This document shows positions 35,494 through 44,369 of a stretch of 64,000 bases of DNA, piece after piece; position 1 is the stretch's first letter, and every line of letters begins with the position of its first letter. A program made the position numbers and the translations under genes. The DNA is from Pseudomonas iranensis (GTDB lineage: Bacteria > Pseudomonadota > Gammaproteobacteria > Pseudomonadales > Pseudomonadaceae). The notes under the pieces were generated by a model. It saw only the letters and a program-made list of their open reading frames with translations, was not told the DNA's origin and ran no database searches. The stretch lies in contig NZ_CP077092.1 of the NCBI RefSeq assembly GCF_014268585.2, positions 1,922,001-1,986,000 on the forward strand. Direction: 5' to 3'.

Positions 35494-35862
35494 ATGTCCC
35501 GCCGCTTGCCCGTGATTGTGCTGCTTGTTTTGTTGCCGCTGTGGCTGGCCGCCGGTTATGCCGCGCGCTATGGCTTCATGGAAGACGGGCAGTGGGTGGG
35601 CATCTGCGTCGACGAGGCCAGTCGTTGGGAATGCCTGGTGCGTTCGAATCTGGGGCTGATGATTCATTTCAAGGTGTTTGGCTGGGCGGCGGTGGCCACC
35701 GCGGTATTGGCATTTGTCGTGCCGGGACGGGCAGGGTGGTGGCTGGCGGTGCTGGCGCTGGTGTTCGGCCTGCCGGCGCTGGCGTTGTACAACACTACAT
35801 TAGCGGTGTTTGCGGTGGTGATTGCCGGGTTGCGCCTGGTCCGCGAGTCCCGCAGCGCCTGA
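35494..35862 (+). CDS. Small membrane protein, unknown
   Basis: 122 residues from ATG 35494 (TTGGAG upstream). Four hydrophobic segments (about 6-24, 52-70, 74-95 and 97-115) and a short loop with two Cys (GICVDEASRWECLV) suggest an inner-membrane protein with a possible periplasmic disulfide. I do not recognise a family. It is divergent from the hydrolase gene. Confidence 0.65.
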   Translation: MSRRLPVIVLLVLLPLWLAAGYAARYGFMEDGQWVGICVDEASRWECLVRSNLGLMIHFKVFGWAAVATAVLAFVVPGRAGWWLAVLALVFGLPALALYNTTLAVFAVVIAGLRLVRESRSA

Positions 35863-35869
35863 CAGTCAG

Positions 35870-35961
35870 TCATCGCGGGCAAGCCCGCTCCCACAGGAAT
35901 TGAGGTGAACACAACATTTGTGTGCAGCAGAAATCCTGTGGGAGCTGGCTTGCCAGCGATG
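35870..35961. repeat. Inverted REP pair, GGGAGCTGGCTTGCCAGC type
   Basis: A GCGGGCAAGCCCGCTCCCAC unit and a facing GAGCTGGCTTGCCAGC unit between convergent genes. This is the same mixed pair as at 25999-26091. Confidence 0.87.
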
Positions 35962-35982
35962 GCGATTTCGAAGGCGCTGAAA

Positions 35983-37536
35983 TCAGGCCTTGCGAACCCG
36001 CAGACAGCGCCACAACGCCACCACCATCAAACCACTCACCAGCGCCCAAGCCCACGCCTGCTGATTCAGCATCCCTTCCTGATACAACTGCGGTGCAATC
36101 CCGGCTCCGACGATAAAGGTCAGCAGAGCAATCTCCCGACGCGGCACGCTCACCGGGCGGCACAGGTAGGCCAGCGCCGGCAGCACGAACGCCATGCTGG
36201 CGAAACTGCGATAGCGCGGATCGAAGACCATCTCCAGCATCATCACCGCCGCGGCAAAACCGGCCGCCACGACCAGCCAGCCGGCGCGCCGCTCGAGGAA
36301 ATCGAAGGCTCGCGCGCGCCAACCTGTGCGTGCGCTTAGCGTCAGCGCGGCATGCGCGAGCACTAACAAATTCAACCCGGTCAGCAAGCCGACCCACAGC
36401 CATTCCCCGGCAAACCGCGTGGTCAATCGAGCCAGATCGCCCCAAGCGCCAATCGAGCAAGCAGCGACGGCGCCCAGCAGTGGCAGGGCAAGCGCCGAAC
36501 GTGTGCTGCGCACGCGTCCACCAAGCATCAGCGTGCCAAGGAAAATCAAACCGCCTACCGCCAGCCATTCTTTCCAGTACGGCACGTTGCTCACCGGCCC
36601 GGCGAGTACGCCCTTGTCCTGCCGATCGGCATCGAACAGCCCCCAATAGCCGCCGACCGCGCCTTCACTGCCGCGCTTCCACGGTTGGTCGAAGGCTTCG
36701 ATCAGGTTGTAACGCCAGCCTTCCTGCTCGGCCATCGCCACAAAGCCACGAATGAATTTTGCCTCGTTGACCCGGCTCGGTACGGCTGTTTCACGCTGAC
36801 GGCCTTCGCTCGGCCAGCCGGTTTCGCCAATCATCACGTCTTTGGGCGCGAACTTGTTGCCGAACACCTGACGCACATCCGCCACATGCTGCAGCGCCAC
36901 GTCGATGTTCGACGGATCGTCTTCCCAGTACGGCAGCAAGTGAATGGTCAGAAAGTCCACGGCCGGGGCGATTTCCGGATGCTTGAGCCAGAATTCCCAG
37001 ACGTCGGCGTAGGTCACCGGTTGCTTGACCTGGCTTTTGACCTTGTTGATCAGCCGAGCCAGTTGCGCGCCAGTGACCTCTTTGCGCAGCAGCGCTTCGT
37101 TGCCGACGATTACGGCTGTGACCACGTCGGGGTTGGCATTGGCCGATTTGATCAGCAACTCGACTTCCTGTTCGGTGTCGACCGGGTTGCTGTTGACCCA
37201 GGCGCCGATCATCAGCTTCAGACCGTGCTTGCGCGCCAGATCGGGCAGGGCGTCGAGGCCGGTCATTGAGTAGGTGCGGATACACTCGAAGCGCGTCGCC
37301 AGCAGTGCGAGGTCGGCGTCCATGCGCTCGGGGCGCAATTTTAACGGCACGTCGAACGGCGATTGGTCTTTGTCGAACGGTGTGTAGGAGGCGCATTGCA
37401 ACTTGTGCGTCGGCGTCGCGGCGTCCGGCAGGATCACCGGTTGGCCGAGGCCATACCAGAAACCGCCAAGGGCCAGGAGCCCGAGCAGGCAGGCGAACAG
37501 ATAAGGCAGAAAAGGAAATCGGGACGTTGCGGACAT
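35983..37536 (-). CDS. Membrane glycoside hydrolase family 17 protein (beta-glucan synthesis/transglycosylase type)
   Basis: 517 residues from the ATG at 37536 (MSATSRFPFLPYLFACLLGL). One N-terminal anchor (about 9-30) leads to a GH17 domain (about 45-325) with acid/base Glu147 in GNEALLR and nucleophile Glu238 in GETGWPSEG. About seven further membrane segments follow to the C-terminus. Related proteins act in cyclic or linear beta-glucan synthesis; NdvB of P. aeruginosa fuses this domain to a glycosyltransferase. Here no glycosyltransferase is adjacent. Substrate is inferred only. Confidence 0.82.
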   Translation of the reverse strand: MSATSRFPFLPYLFACLLGLLALGGFWYGLGQPVILPDAATPTHKLQCASYTPFDKDQSPFDVPLKLRPERMDADLALLATRFECIRTYSMTGLDALPDLARKHGLKLMIGAWVNSNPVDTEQEVELLIKSANANPDVVTAVIVGNEALLRKEVTGAQLARLINKVKSQVKQPVTYADVWEFWLKHPEIAPAVDFLTIHLLPYWEDDPSNIDVALQHVADVRQVFGNKFAPKDVMIGETGWPSEGRQRETAVPSRVNEAKFIRGFVAMAEQEGWRYNLIEAFDQPWKRGSEGAVGGYWGLFDADRQDKGVLAGPVSNVPYWKEWLAVGGLIFLGTLMLGGRVRSTRSALALPLLGAVAACSIGAWGDLARLTTRFAGEWLWVGLLTGLNLLVLAHAALTLSARTGWRARAFDFLERRAGWLVVAAGFAAAVMMLEMVFDPRYRSFASMAFVLPALAYLCRPVSVPRREIALLTFIVGAGIAPQLYQEGMLNQQAWAWALVSGLMVVALWRCLRVRKA

Positions 37537-37875
37537 GGTCAGGCCGAGTGGCTGCAAAGCGACGCATGTTACCTGCATTTATAGAAGGGCAGGTGGCTCG
37601 CAGGCGTTGTACATGCAAAGTTCGGGCGGATTGTCTGGCGTCAATTAATCGCGCTTGATTAATGGCTTTCTGATGTCGTTTCTCGCTGCCTTGAGGTCGC
37701 TGACAGAGCAGGTCGCCGGTCGCTTGAGGTTGATGATCAAACCATCAGTACCCTTTTTGAAAAATCGGCTGATGTTCGGTGTGTGAGGTCCGGCGTGATG
37801 GGGGCGCTGTGCACCATAACAATACGTTGACGATGCCCGGCATCCGTCGGGCGCAGCATTTCGGGGAAGTAAACG
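37537..37875. other. Divergent intergenic region with a 20-bp inverted repeat
   Basis: 339 bases between the GH17 gene (-) and betX (+). At 37644-37663, ATTAATC and GATTAAT flank six bases, a likely regulator site. GGGGAAG precedes betX. I see no convincing coding frame or RNA gene in the rest. Confidence 0.55.
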
Positions 37876-38727
37876 ATGAAGATGCGACGACTTTTAGGCG
37901 CAGGTGCCATTCTGGCGCTTGCGATGAGTTCCACTTTCGCCAACGCTGAAAAACAGACCCTGAACATCGGTTACGTTGACGGCTGGTCCGACAGCGTCGC
38001 GACCACCCACGTGGCGGCCGAAGTGATCAAACAGAAACTCGGTTATGACGTGAAGCTGCAAGCCGTCGCCACCGGGATCATGTGGCAGGGCGTGGCCACC
38101 GGCAAACTCGACGCGATGCTCTCGGCCTGGCTGCCCGTGACCCACGGTGACTACTGGACGAAAAACAAGGATCAGGTCGTCGATTACGGCCCGAACTTCA
38201 AGGACGCGAAGATCGGCCTGATCGTGCCGGAGTACGTCAAAGCCAAATCGATCGAAGACCTGAAAACCGACGACACCTTCAAAAACCGTATTGTCGGCAT
38301 CGACGCCGGTTCAGGCGTAATGCTCAAGACCGATCAGGCGATCAAGGATTACGGTCTGGACAAGTACAGCCTCAAGGCCAGTTCCGGCGCCGGCATGATT
38401 GCCGAGCTGACCCGCGCCGAGAAGAAAAACGAATCCATCGCCGTCACCGGTTGGGTGCCGCACTGGATGTTCGCCAAGTGGAAACTGCGCTTCCTCGATG
38501 ACCCGAAAGGCGTGTATGGCCAAGCTGAAACCGTGAACAGCATCGGCAGCAAAGGCCTGGACGCCAAGGCACCGGAAGTGGCCAAGTTCCTGAAAAACTT
38601 CCAGTGGGCTTCGAAAGACGAAATCGGCGAGGTCATGCTGGCGATTCAGGACGGCGCCAAGCCTGATGCAGCGGCCAAGGACTGGGTGGCCAAACACCCG
38701 GATCGTGTAGCTGACTGGACCAAATAA
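37876..38727 (+). CDS. betX: Betaine-binding periplasmic protein BetX (orphan)
   Basis: 283 residues with signal peptide MKMRRLLGAGAILALAMSSTFANA. It is an OpuAC/ProX-type substrate-binding protein (TLNIGYVDGWSDSVATTHVAAEV; WLPVTHGDYW; GIDAGSGVM; TGWVPHWMFAKW, with Trp residues expected to form the betaine cage). No permease or ATPase gene is next to it. In P. aeruginosa the matching orphan BetX feeds the CbcWV transporter and lies beside the same yjcH-actP pair, supporting the name. Confidence 0.88.
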   Translation: MKMRRLLGAGAILALAMSSTFANAEKQTLNIGYVDGWSDSVATTHVAAEVIKQKLGYDVKLQAVATGIMWQGVATGKLDAMLSAWLPVTHGDYWTKNKDQVVDYGPNFKDAKIGLIVPEYVKAKSIEDLKTDDTFKNRIVGIDAGSGVMLKTDQAIKDYGLDKYSLKASSGAGMIAELTRAEKKNESIAVTGWVPHWMFAKWKLRFLDDPKGVYGQAETVNSIGSKGLDAKAPEVAKFLKNFQWASKDEIGEVMLAIQDGAKPDAAAKDWVAKHPDRVADWTK

Positions 38728-38748
38728 TTTCAACACCGCCACACCCCT

Positions 38749-38836
38749 GTGGGAGCGAGCCTGCTCGCGAATGCAATCTGTCAGTTGATGCAATATCGAC
38801 TGATACGACGCCTTCGCGAGCAGGCTCGCTCCCACA
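38749..38836. repeat. Inverted REP pair, GAGCGAGCCTGCTCGC type
   Basis: Facing units (38749-38773 and 38811-38836) after betX. Together with a small ATGGCCA/TGGCCAT inverted repeat (38860-38881) it occupies most of the betX-yjcH gap. Confidence 0.9.
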
Positions 38837-38968
38837 GTTGTTTTTGTGTGTGCTTGAAAATGGCCAGAACATCATGGCCATCTACTACTAAGGTCGTCTG
38901 GAACCTCTCTCGCAGCCGCATACATTAGCTACGTTCCAACAATAATTTGTGCTGCGAGGATAAAAACA

Positions 38969-39280
38969 ATGAACGACAGCATTTACCTCTCGATTCAAAA
39001 CAGTCCCCGATTCAAGGAGCTGGTTCAGAAAAGGGAACGATTCGCCTGGATTCTCTCGGCAATCATGCTCGGGCTGTACTCCGCATTCATCCTGCTGATC
39101 GCATACGGGCCGCACGTGCTCGGGGCGAAACTCAGTCCTGAATCGTCAATCACCTGGGGCATCCCGATCGGTGTCGGCCTGATCATTTCGGCCTTCGTCC
39201 TGACCGGCATCTACGTGCGCCGCGCCAATGGCGAGTTCGACGACCTGAACAATGCGATTCTCAAGGAGGCTCAGCAATGA
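38969..39280 (+). CDS. yjcH: DUF485 membrane protein YjcH
   Basis: 103 residues with two membrane segments (about 24-46 and 60-83). The N-terminus ([20 protein letters not shown]) is the DUF485 signature. It is the usual small partner encoded before the acetate symporter ActP, and the stop overlaps actP by four bases. A stabilising or regulatory role in the transporter is inferred from conserved pairing. Confidence 0.9.
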   Translation: MNDSIYLSIQNSPRFKELVQKRERFAWILSAIMLGLYSAFILLIAYGPHVLGAKLSPESSITWGIPIGVGLIISAFVLTGIYVRRANGEFDDLNNAILKEAQQ

Positions 39281-40935
39281 TCCGGCGTCTACTGGCTCTA
39301 TTGAGTGTTGCGGCTTTCGCGCCGAATGTCTGGGCGGCTGACGCGTTGACGGGGGAGGTGGCCAAACAGCCGCTGAACATTCCGGCGATTCTGATGTTCG
39401 TGGCCTTCGTCGGCGCGACTTTATACATCACCTACTGGGCTTCGAAGAAAAACAACTCGGCCGCCGACTACTATGCGGCGGGCGGCAAGATCACCGGTTT
39501 CCAGAACGGCCTGGCGATCGCTGGCGACTACATGTCGGCGGCGTCCTTCCTGGGGATTTCCGCGCTGGTGTTCACCTCCGGCTACGACGGCCTGATCTAC
39601 TCGATCGGCTTCCTCGTGGGCTGGCCGATCATTCTGTTCCTGATCGCCGAGCGCCTGCGTAACCTGGGTAAATACACCTTTGCCGACGTGGCGTCCTACC
39701 GCCTCGGGCAAACCCAGATCCGCACCCTGTCCGCCTGCGGTTCGCTGGTGGTAGTGGCGTTCTACCTGATCGCGCAAATGGTCGGTGCCGGCAAGCTGAT
39801 CCAGCTGCTGTTCGGCCTCGATTACCACGTTGCGGTGATTCTGGTCGGCGTGCTGATGTGCATGTATGTGCTGTTCGGCGGCATGCTCGCGACCACTTGG
39901 GTGCAGATCATCAAGGCAGTGTTGCTGCTGTCCGGTGCCTCGTTCATGGCGCTGATGGTGATGAAGCACGTCGGCTTCGACTTCAACACGCTGTTCTCCG
40001 AAGCGATCAAGGTTCACGCCAAGGGCGAAGCGATCATGAGCCCGGGCGGTCTGGTCAAGGATCCGATTTCGGCGTTCTCGCTGGGTCTGGCACTGATGTT
40101 CGGTACCGCTGGCCTGCCGCACATTCTGATGCGCTTCTTCACCGTGAGTGACGCAAAAGAAGCGCGCAAGAGCGTGCTGTACGCTACCGGCTTCATTGGC
40201 TACTTCTACATCCTGACCTTCATCATCGGCTTCGGCGCGATCCTGCTGGTCAGCACCAACCCGGCCTTCAAGGATGCTGCGGGCGCCTTGCTCGGCGGCA
40301 ACAACATGGCGGCGGTGCACCTGGCCAACGCGGTGGGCGGCAGCATCTTCCTAGGCTTCATCTCGGCGGTGGCGTTCGCAACCATTCTGGCGGTGGTAGC
40401 CGGTCTGACGCTGGCGGGTGCTTCGGCGGTTTCTCACGACCTGTACGCCAGTGTGATCAAGAAGGGCAAAGCCAACGAGAAGGATGAGATTCGCGTGTCG
40501 AAGATCACCACTATCGCCCTGGCGGTGCTGGCGATTGGTCTGGGCATTCTGTTCGAAAGCCAGAACATCGCGTTCATGGTCGGCCTGGCGTTCTCGATTG
40601 CGGCGAGCTGCAACTTCCCGGTACTGCTGCTTTCGATGTACTGGAAGAAGCTGACCACTCGCGGCGCGATGATTGGTGGCTGGCTGGGTCTGGTGAGTGC
40701 TGTTGGTCTGATGATCCTCGGCCCGACCATCTGGGTGCAGATTCTGCATCACGAGAAGGCGATCTTCCCTTACGAATATCCGGCGCTATTCTCGATGATG
40801 ATTGCGTTCATCGGGATCTGGTTCTTCTCGATTACCGACAAGTCGGCGGCTGCGGACAATGAGCGGGCGCTGTTCTTCCCGCAGTTTGTGCGTTCGCAGA
40901 CCGGGTTGGGGGCGAGTGGGGCGGTTTCGCACTAA
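39277..40935 (+). CDS. actP: Acetate/cation symporter ActP
   Basis: 552 residues of the sodium:solute symporter family: signal-like N-terminus ([20 protein letters not shown]), about 13 membrane segments, and motifs [38 protein letters not shown] and [15 protein letters not shown]. It takes up acetate and other short carboxylates such as glycolate with a cation. The length matches E. coli ActP (549). No acs gene follows in this window. Confidence 0.93.
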   Translation: MIRRLLALLSVAAFAPNVWAADALTGEVAKQPLNIPAILMFVAFVGATLYITYWASKKNNSAADYYAAGGKITGFQNGLAIAGDYMSAASFLGISALVFTSGYDGLIYSIGFLVGWPIILFLIAERLRNLGKYTFADVASYRLGQTQIRTLSACGSLVVVAFYLIAQMVGAGKLIQLLFGLDYHVAVILVGVLMCMYVLFGGMLATTWVQIIKAVLLLSGASFMALMVMKHVGFDFNTLFSEAIKVHAKGEAIMSPGGLVKDPISAFSLGLALMFGTAGLPHILMRFFTVSDAKEARKSVLYATGFIGYFYILTFIIGFGAILLVSTNPAFKDAAGALLGGNNMAAVHLANAVGGSIFLGFISAVAFATILAVVAGLTLAGASAVSHDLYASVIKKGKANEKDEIRVSKITTIALAVLAIGLGILFESQNIAFMVGLAFSIAASCNFPVLLLSMYWKKLTTRGAMIGGWLGLVSAVGLMILGPTIWVQILHHEKAIFPYEYPALFSMMIAFIGIWFFSITDKSAAADNERALFFPQFVRSQTGLGASGAVSH

Positions 40936-40943
40936 GAGATCAG

Positions 40944-40978
40944 ATGTAAGCTGTAAGCTGCAAGCTGCAAGCTTCAAG
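40944..40978. repeat. Heptamer tract, AGCTGCA/AGCTGTA direct repeats
   Basis: Four to five direct repeats of GTAAGCTG/GCAAGCTG after the actP stop. They match the AGCTGCAAGC-type inverted repeats at 51213-51303 and 55057-55129. Confidence 0.7.
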
Positions 40979-41014
40979 AAAACGCCCTGATTGAGAGATT
41001 GGGGCGTTTTTTTT
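40979..41014 (+). terminator. Intrinsic terminator of yjcH-actP
   Basis: AAAACGCCC pairs with GGGGCGTTTT around an AT-rich loop and is followed by T8. Confidence 0.9.
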
Positions 41015-41043
41015 GTGGGTGGTTATTGGTTGGTTTGGTGTGT

Positions 41044-41879
41044 ATATCCGTTGCTGCGGTAACGGCGGCTTAGGGTTTCGCCCTTACGGCGAGTCACCTT
41101 TTCCAAACGCCGAAAAGGTAACCCAAAAGGCTTGCTCCTACGTTCGGCCCTCGCAGGCTCGGGTTCCTTCGCTCCGGGACTGATCCGGGCGCAGCGGCTC
41201 CGGTTTGCTTCGCTGCACCTCCTTGCGCTGTGTCTGGCTGCGCCAGACGGTCGCTGCGCTCCCACCCCCGGATCAATCCCTCCACTCAGCCTTCCGACGT
41301 CGCCGGTGAGTCAAGATCAAAAGCACGCGAGCTAACGCTCATTGTTGAGTGGTTAGAAGCGGGTGGTCTGCTTTGGATCTGCGTTGGATTCGCCCCTCAT
41401 CGGAACGCCGCCCGCCCAGCCCTCTCCCGAGGGAGAGGGAGCCGATTTGTGGGCATTTCAAAGTCTGAGTTCAACTCGATATTGCATGTCGGCGTATGCC
41501 TCCAATCACCTCGGTCAGTCCCCTCTCCCTTCGGGAGAGGGCTAGGGTGAGGGGCTTTTGATTTTGCTCTGGCTTTTGATTTTGATCTGGCTCTTGATCT
41601 GGCTTTTGATCTTTTGCCCCTTCGGCAGGCTGAGTGAAGGGATCGATCAGGGGGTGGGAGCGCAGCGACCGTACGACGCAGTCGTACACAGCGGAAGGAG
41701 GTGCAGCGAAGCAAACCGTAGCCGCTGCGCCCGGATCGGTCCCGTAACGAAGGAACCCCCGAGCTTTAGCGAGCGGGCCGTACGCCGGGGCAAAGCCTTT
41801 TGGTTCCTTTTTTGCGTTTGAAAAAGGGACTCGCTGTAAGAGCGAAACCATAAGAAGCCGTTACCGCAGCAACGGATAT
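41044..41879. repeat. 836-base non-coding element with long imperfect terminal inverted arms
   Basis: The left arm (41044-41300) and right arm (41621-41879) are reverse complements over about 257 bases with scattered mismatches. Shared landmarks, read outside in, are ATATCCGTTGCTGCGGTAAC, TTTCGC-x-CTTAC, AACC(C)AAAAGGCT, GGGTTCCTTCG, CCGGGCGCAGCGGCT, TTTGCTTCGCTGCACCTCCT and GGTCGCTGCGCTCCCACCC. A central 320 bases carry a nested CCCTCTCCC-type repeat. Short open frames inside do not resemble proteins. It sits in a 1,041-base gap (40936-41976) that otherwise holds only two terminators and a short repeat tract. Confidence 0.85.
41420..41555. repeat. Nested CCCTCTCCC/GGGAGAGGG inverted repeat
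   Basis: Copies at 41420-41440 and 41519-41555 inside the large inverted element, suggesting insertion of one repeat type into another. Confidence 0.8.
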
Positions 41880-41908
41880 GCCCCCAATCCAATGAACACC
41901 AACAGAAA

Positions 41909-41937
41909 CAAAAACGGCCTCTATATAAGAGGCCGTT
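41909..41937 (-). terminator. Intrinsic terminator of gltA
   Basis: AACGGCCTCT and AGAGGCCGTT form the stem; five T follow on the minus strand. It is 39 bases beyond the gltA stop. Confidence 0.88.
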
Positions 41938-41976
41938 CCTGACACACCACTAAACCATCACACAAAAGAAAAAACC

Positions 41977-43266
41977 TTATTTGCGATCTTCCAGCTTGGT
42001 GATGTCTCGCGACTCATAACCGGTGTACAGCTGGCGCGGACGGCCAATCTTGTACGGGCTCGAGAGCATTTCTTTCCAGTGCGAAATCCAGCCCACGGTA
42101 CGCGCCAGGGCGAAAATCACCGTGAACATGCTGGTTGGAATGCCGATCGCCTTGAGGATGATCCCCGAGTAGAAGTCGACGTTCGGGTACAGCGAGCGCT
42201 CGATGAAGTACGGGTCGGTCAACGCGATCTCTTCCAGGCGCATGGCCAGTTCGAGTTGCGGATCGTTGTTGATGCCCAGTTCCTTCAACACTTCGTCGCA
42301 GGTCTGCTTCATGACAGTCGCGCGAGGGTCGCGGTTCTTGTAGACGCGGTGACCGAAGCCCATCAACTTGAACGGATCGTTCTTGTCCTTGGCCTTGGCG
42401 ATGAACTTGTCGATGTTCGACACATCGCCAATCTCGTCGAGCATGGTCAGCACGGCTTCGTTCGCACCGCCGTGGGCAGGGCCCCACAGTGCGGCGATAC
42501 CGGCGGCGATACAGGCGAACGGGTTGGCACCCGAAGAGCCGGCCAGACGCACGGTGGAGGTCGAAGCGTTCTGCTCGTGGTCGGCGTGGAGGATGAAGAT
42601 CCGGTCCATGGCCTTGGCGAGTACCGGGCTGATCGGTTTGATCTCGCACGGGGTGTTGAACATCATGTGCAGGAAGTTTTCCGCGTAAGTCAGGTCGTTG
42701 CGCGGGTACATCATGGGTTGGCCCATGGAGTACTTGTAAACCATCGCTGCCAGGGTCGGCATCTTCGCAACCAGGCGGATCGCGGAAATTTCGCGATGCT
42801 GCGGGTTATTGATGTCCAGGGAGTCGTGGTAGAAGGCCGAGAGGGCGCCGACTACACCGCACATGACGGCCATCGGGTGGGCGTCGCGACGGAAACCGTT
42901 GAAGAAGGTTTTCAGCTGCTCGTGAACCATGGTGTGGTTCTTCACGGTGCTGACGAACTGGGCCTTCTGTTCTGCGGTCGGCAATTCGCCGTTGAGCAGC
43001 AGGTAGCAGGTTTCCAGGTAGTCCGACTTTTCAGCCAGCTGTTCGATCGGGTAGCCGCGGTGCAACAGAATGCCGTTGTCGCCGTCGATATAGGTGATTT
43101 TCGATTCGCACGAAGCGGTCGACATGAAACCCGGGTCGAAAGTGAAGCGGCCCGTGGCCGTCAGGCCCCGAACATCAATTACATCGGGACCAACGGTGCC
43201 GGTTAAAATGGGCAGCTCGACGGGGGCTGCGCCCTCGATGATCAACTGCGCTTTTTTGTCAGCCAT
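41977..43266 (-). CDS. gltA: Citrate synthase (type II)
   Basis: 429 residues, the length of hexameric proteobacterial GltA. Active-site motifs: [15 protein letters not shown] (about 230-244), [27 protein letters not shown] (about 307-321) and a C-terminal FYSGIIL. It condenses acetyl-CoA and oxaloacetate to start the TCA cycle. AGGAGGCC precedes the ATG. It is divergent from the sdh-suc cluster, the standard gamma-proteobacterial arrangement. Confidence 0.97.
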   Translation of the reverse strand: MADKKAQLIIEGAAPVELPILTGTVGPDVIDVRGLTATGRFTFDPGFMSTASCESKITYIDGDNGILLHRGYPIEQLAEKSDYLETCYLLLNGELPTAEQKAQFVSTVKNHTMVHEQLKTFFNGFRRDAHPMAVMCGVVGALSAFYHDSLDINNPQHREISAIRLVAKMPTLAAMVYKYSMGQPMMYPRNDLTYAENFLHMMFNTPCEIKPISPVLAKAMDRIFILHADHEQNASTSTVRLAGSSGANPFACIAAGIAALWGPAHGGANEAVLTMLDEIGDVSNIDKFIAKAKDKNDPFKLMGFGHRVYKNRDPRATVMKQTCDEVLKELGINNDPQLELAMRLEEIALTDPYFIERSLYPNVDFYSGIILKAIGIPTSMFTVIFALARTVGWISHWKEMLSSPYKIGRPRQLYTGYESRDITKLEDRK

Positions 43267-43323
43267 GTGGCCTCCTATTTATGCTTGAACCATCAGACAG
43301 ACCCCCCACGCAGGGCCCGCACC

Positions 43324-43351
43324 ACTATAGTGAGATAAATTCGAATGTCAA
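43324..43351 (-). promoter_or_regulatory. Near-consensus sigma70 promoter of gltA
   Basis: On the minus strand TTGACA (43346-43351) and TATAGT (43324-43329) are spaced by 16 bases, about 57 bases upstream of the gltA ATG. Confidence 0.75.
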
Positions 43352-43465
43352 TTTGCCTAAAGTCTTGCTCCAGAAGGCTTTAAGCCGACTTTTTCCTCGA
43401 AATTGCCTGCCATTTACGCCTTTTATGCAACTTGTGCAATCCGCTATTGGGGGTAGGTGAACGCG

Positions 43466-43494
43466 TTGTCATTAGTAGCCTAACTGTCTATACT
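43466..43494 (+). promoter_or_regulatory. Near-consensus sigma70 promoter of sdhC
   Basis: TTGTCA (43466-43471), 17-base spacer, TATACT (43489-43494), about 135 bases before the sdhC GTG. The divergent 363-base region (43267-43629) thus has a promoter for each direction and a long sdh leader. Confidence 0.75.
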
Positions 43495-43629
43495 CGGCCA
43501 CCGACCGCCAAGGGCTTTTGGGCTTGCTTTCATTGGGGGTCGCATCCCTGGGTGGTGGTTACCTGACCAGTGCACTCCCCAACAACTTTGCCCTGATTGT
43601 TAGGGGCTCTTCAGTGTGAAAAAAAAGCC

Positions 43630-44004
43630 GTGAAAAGCCAACGACCTGTAAACCTAGACCTAAGGACCATCAAACTCCCAGTCACTGCTTACACGTCCAT
43701 TCTTCACCGTATCTCCGGTGTCATCCTCTTCGTGTGCCTTGCCATCATGCTTTACGCATTGGACAAGTCGCTGAGCTCCGAGGAAGGCTTCGGTCAGGTG
43801 AAAGCGTGTCTGACCAGTCCGCTAGCCAAGCTAGTGATTTGGGGCATCCTGTCCGCTCTGCTGTATCACCTGGTAGCCGGTGTGCGCCACTTGATCATGG
43901 ACATGGGCATCGGTGAGACGCTGGAAGGCGGCAAACTGGGCTCGAAAATCGTTATCGCCGTTTCCGTGGTGGTAATCGTTCTGGCAGGAGTCTGGATATG
44001 GTAA
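43630..44004 (+). CDS. sdhC: Succinate dehydrogenase cytochrome b556 subunit SdhC
   Basis: 124 residues from GTG 43630 (VKSQRPVNLDLRTIKLP), the family start; a TTG 33 bases upstream is possible but adds unmatched residues. Three membrane segments, with heme/quinone-site residues in SILHRISGV and the heme-ligand His in LYHLVAGVRHLIMDMGIG. It anchors SdhAB to the membrane and passes electrons to ubiquinone. It overlaps sdhD by seven bases. Confidence 0.94.
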   Translation: MKSQRPVNLDLRTIKLPVTAYTSILHRISGVILFVCLAIMLYALDKSLSSEEGFGQVKACLTSPLAKLVIWGILSALLYHLVAGVRHLIMDMGIGETLEGGKLGSKIVIAVSVVVIVLAGVWIW

Positions 44005-44366
44005 CTAACGTCACTAACCTGTCGCGTTCGGGCCTCTATGACTGGATGGCACAGCGTGTGTCTGCGGTCGTTCTCGCGGCTTACTTCATCTTTCTGATCG
44101 GATACATCGTTGCCAACCCTGGCCTCGAGTATGCCCAGTGGCATGAACTGTTCGCTCACAACGGAATGCGTATTTTCAGCCTGCTGGCCCTTGTTGCTCT
44201 GGGCGCTCACGCCTGGGTCGGCATGTGGACCATCGCGACCGACTACCTGACGCCAATGGCGTTCGGCAAGTCCGCAACGGCGATACGTTTCCTTTTCCAG
44301 GCAGTATGCGGCGTTGCGATGTTCGCTTACTTCGTCTGGGGTGTGCAGATTCTCTGGGGTATCTGA
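43998..44366 (+). CDS. sdhD: Succinate dehydrogenase membrane anchor SdhD
   Basis: 122 residues with three membrane segments. Conserved residues are GLYDWMAQRVSAVVLAAY near the start and His in ALGAHAWVGMWTIATDYL, which supplies the second axial heme ligand. Overlap with sdhC and a three-base gap to sdhA indicate tight coupling. Confidence 0.94.
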   Translation: MVTNVTNLSRSGLYDWMAQRVSAVVLAAYFIFLIGYIVANPGLEYAQWHELFAHNGMRIFSLLALVALGAHAWVGMWTIATDYLTPMAFGKSATAIRFLFQAVCGVAMFAYFVWGVQILWGI

Positions 44367-44369
44367 TTC

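Noticed and set aside
41230..41892. Several short open frames on both strands inside the large inverted element
   Set aside because: They mirror each other in the two arms, lack ribosome sites and look like translations of repeat DNA.
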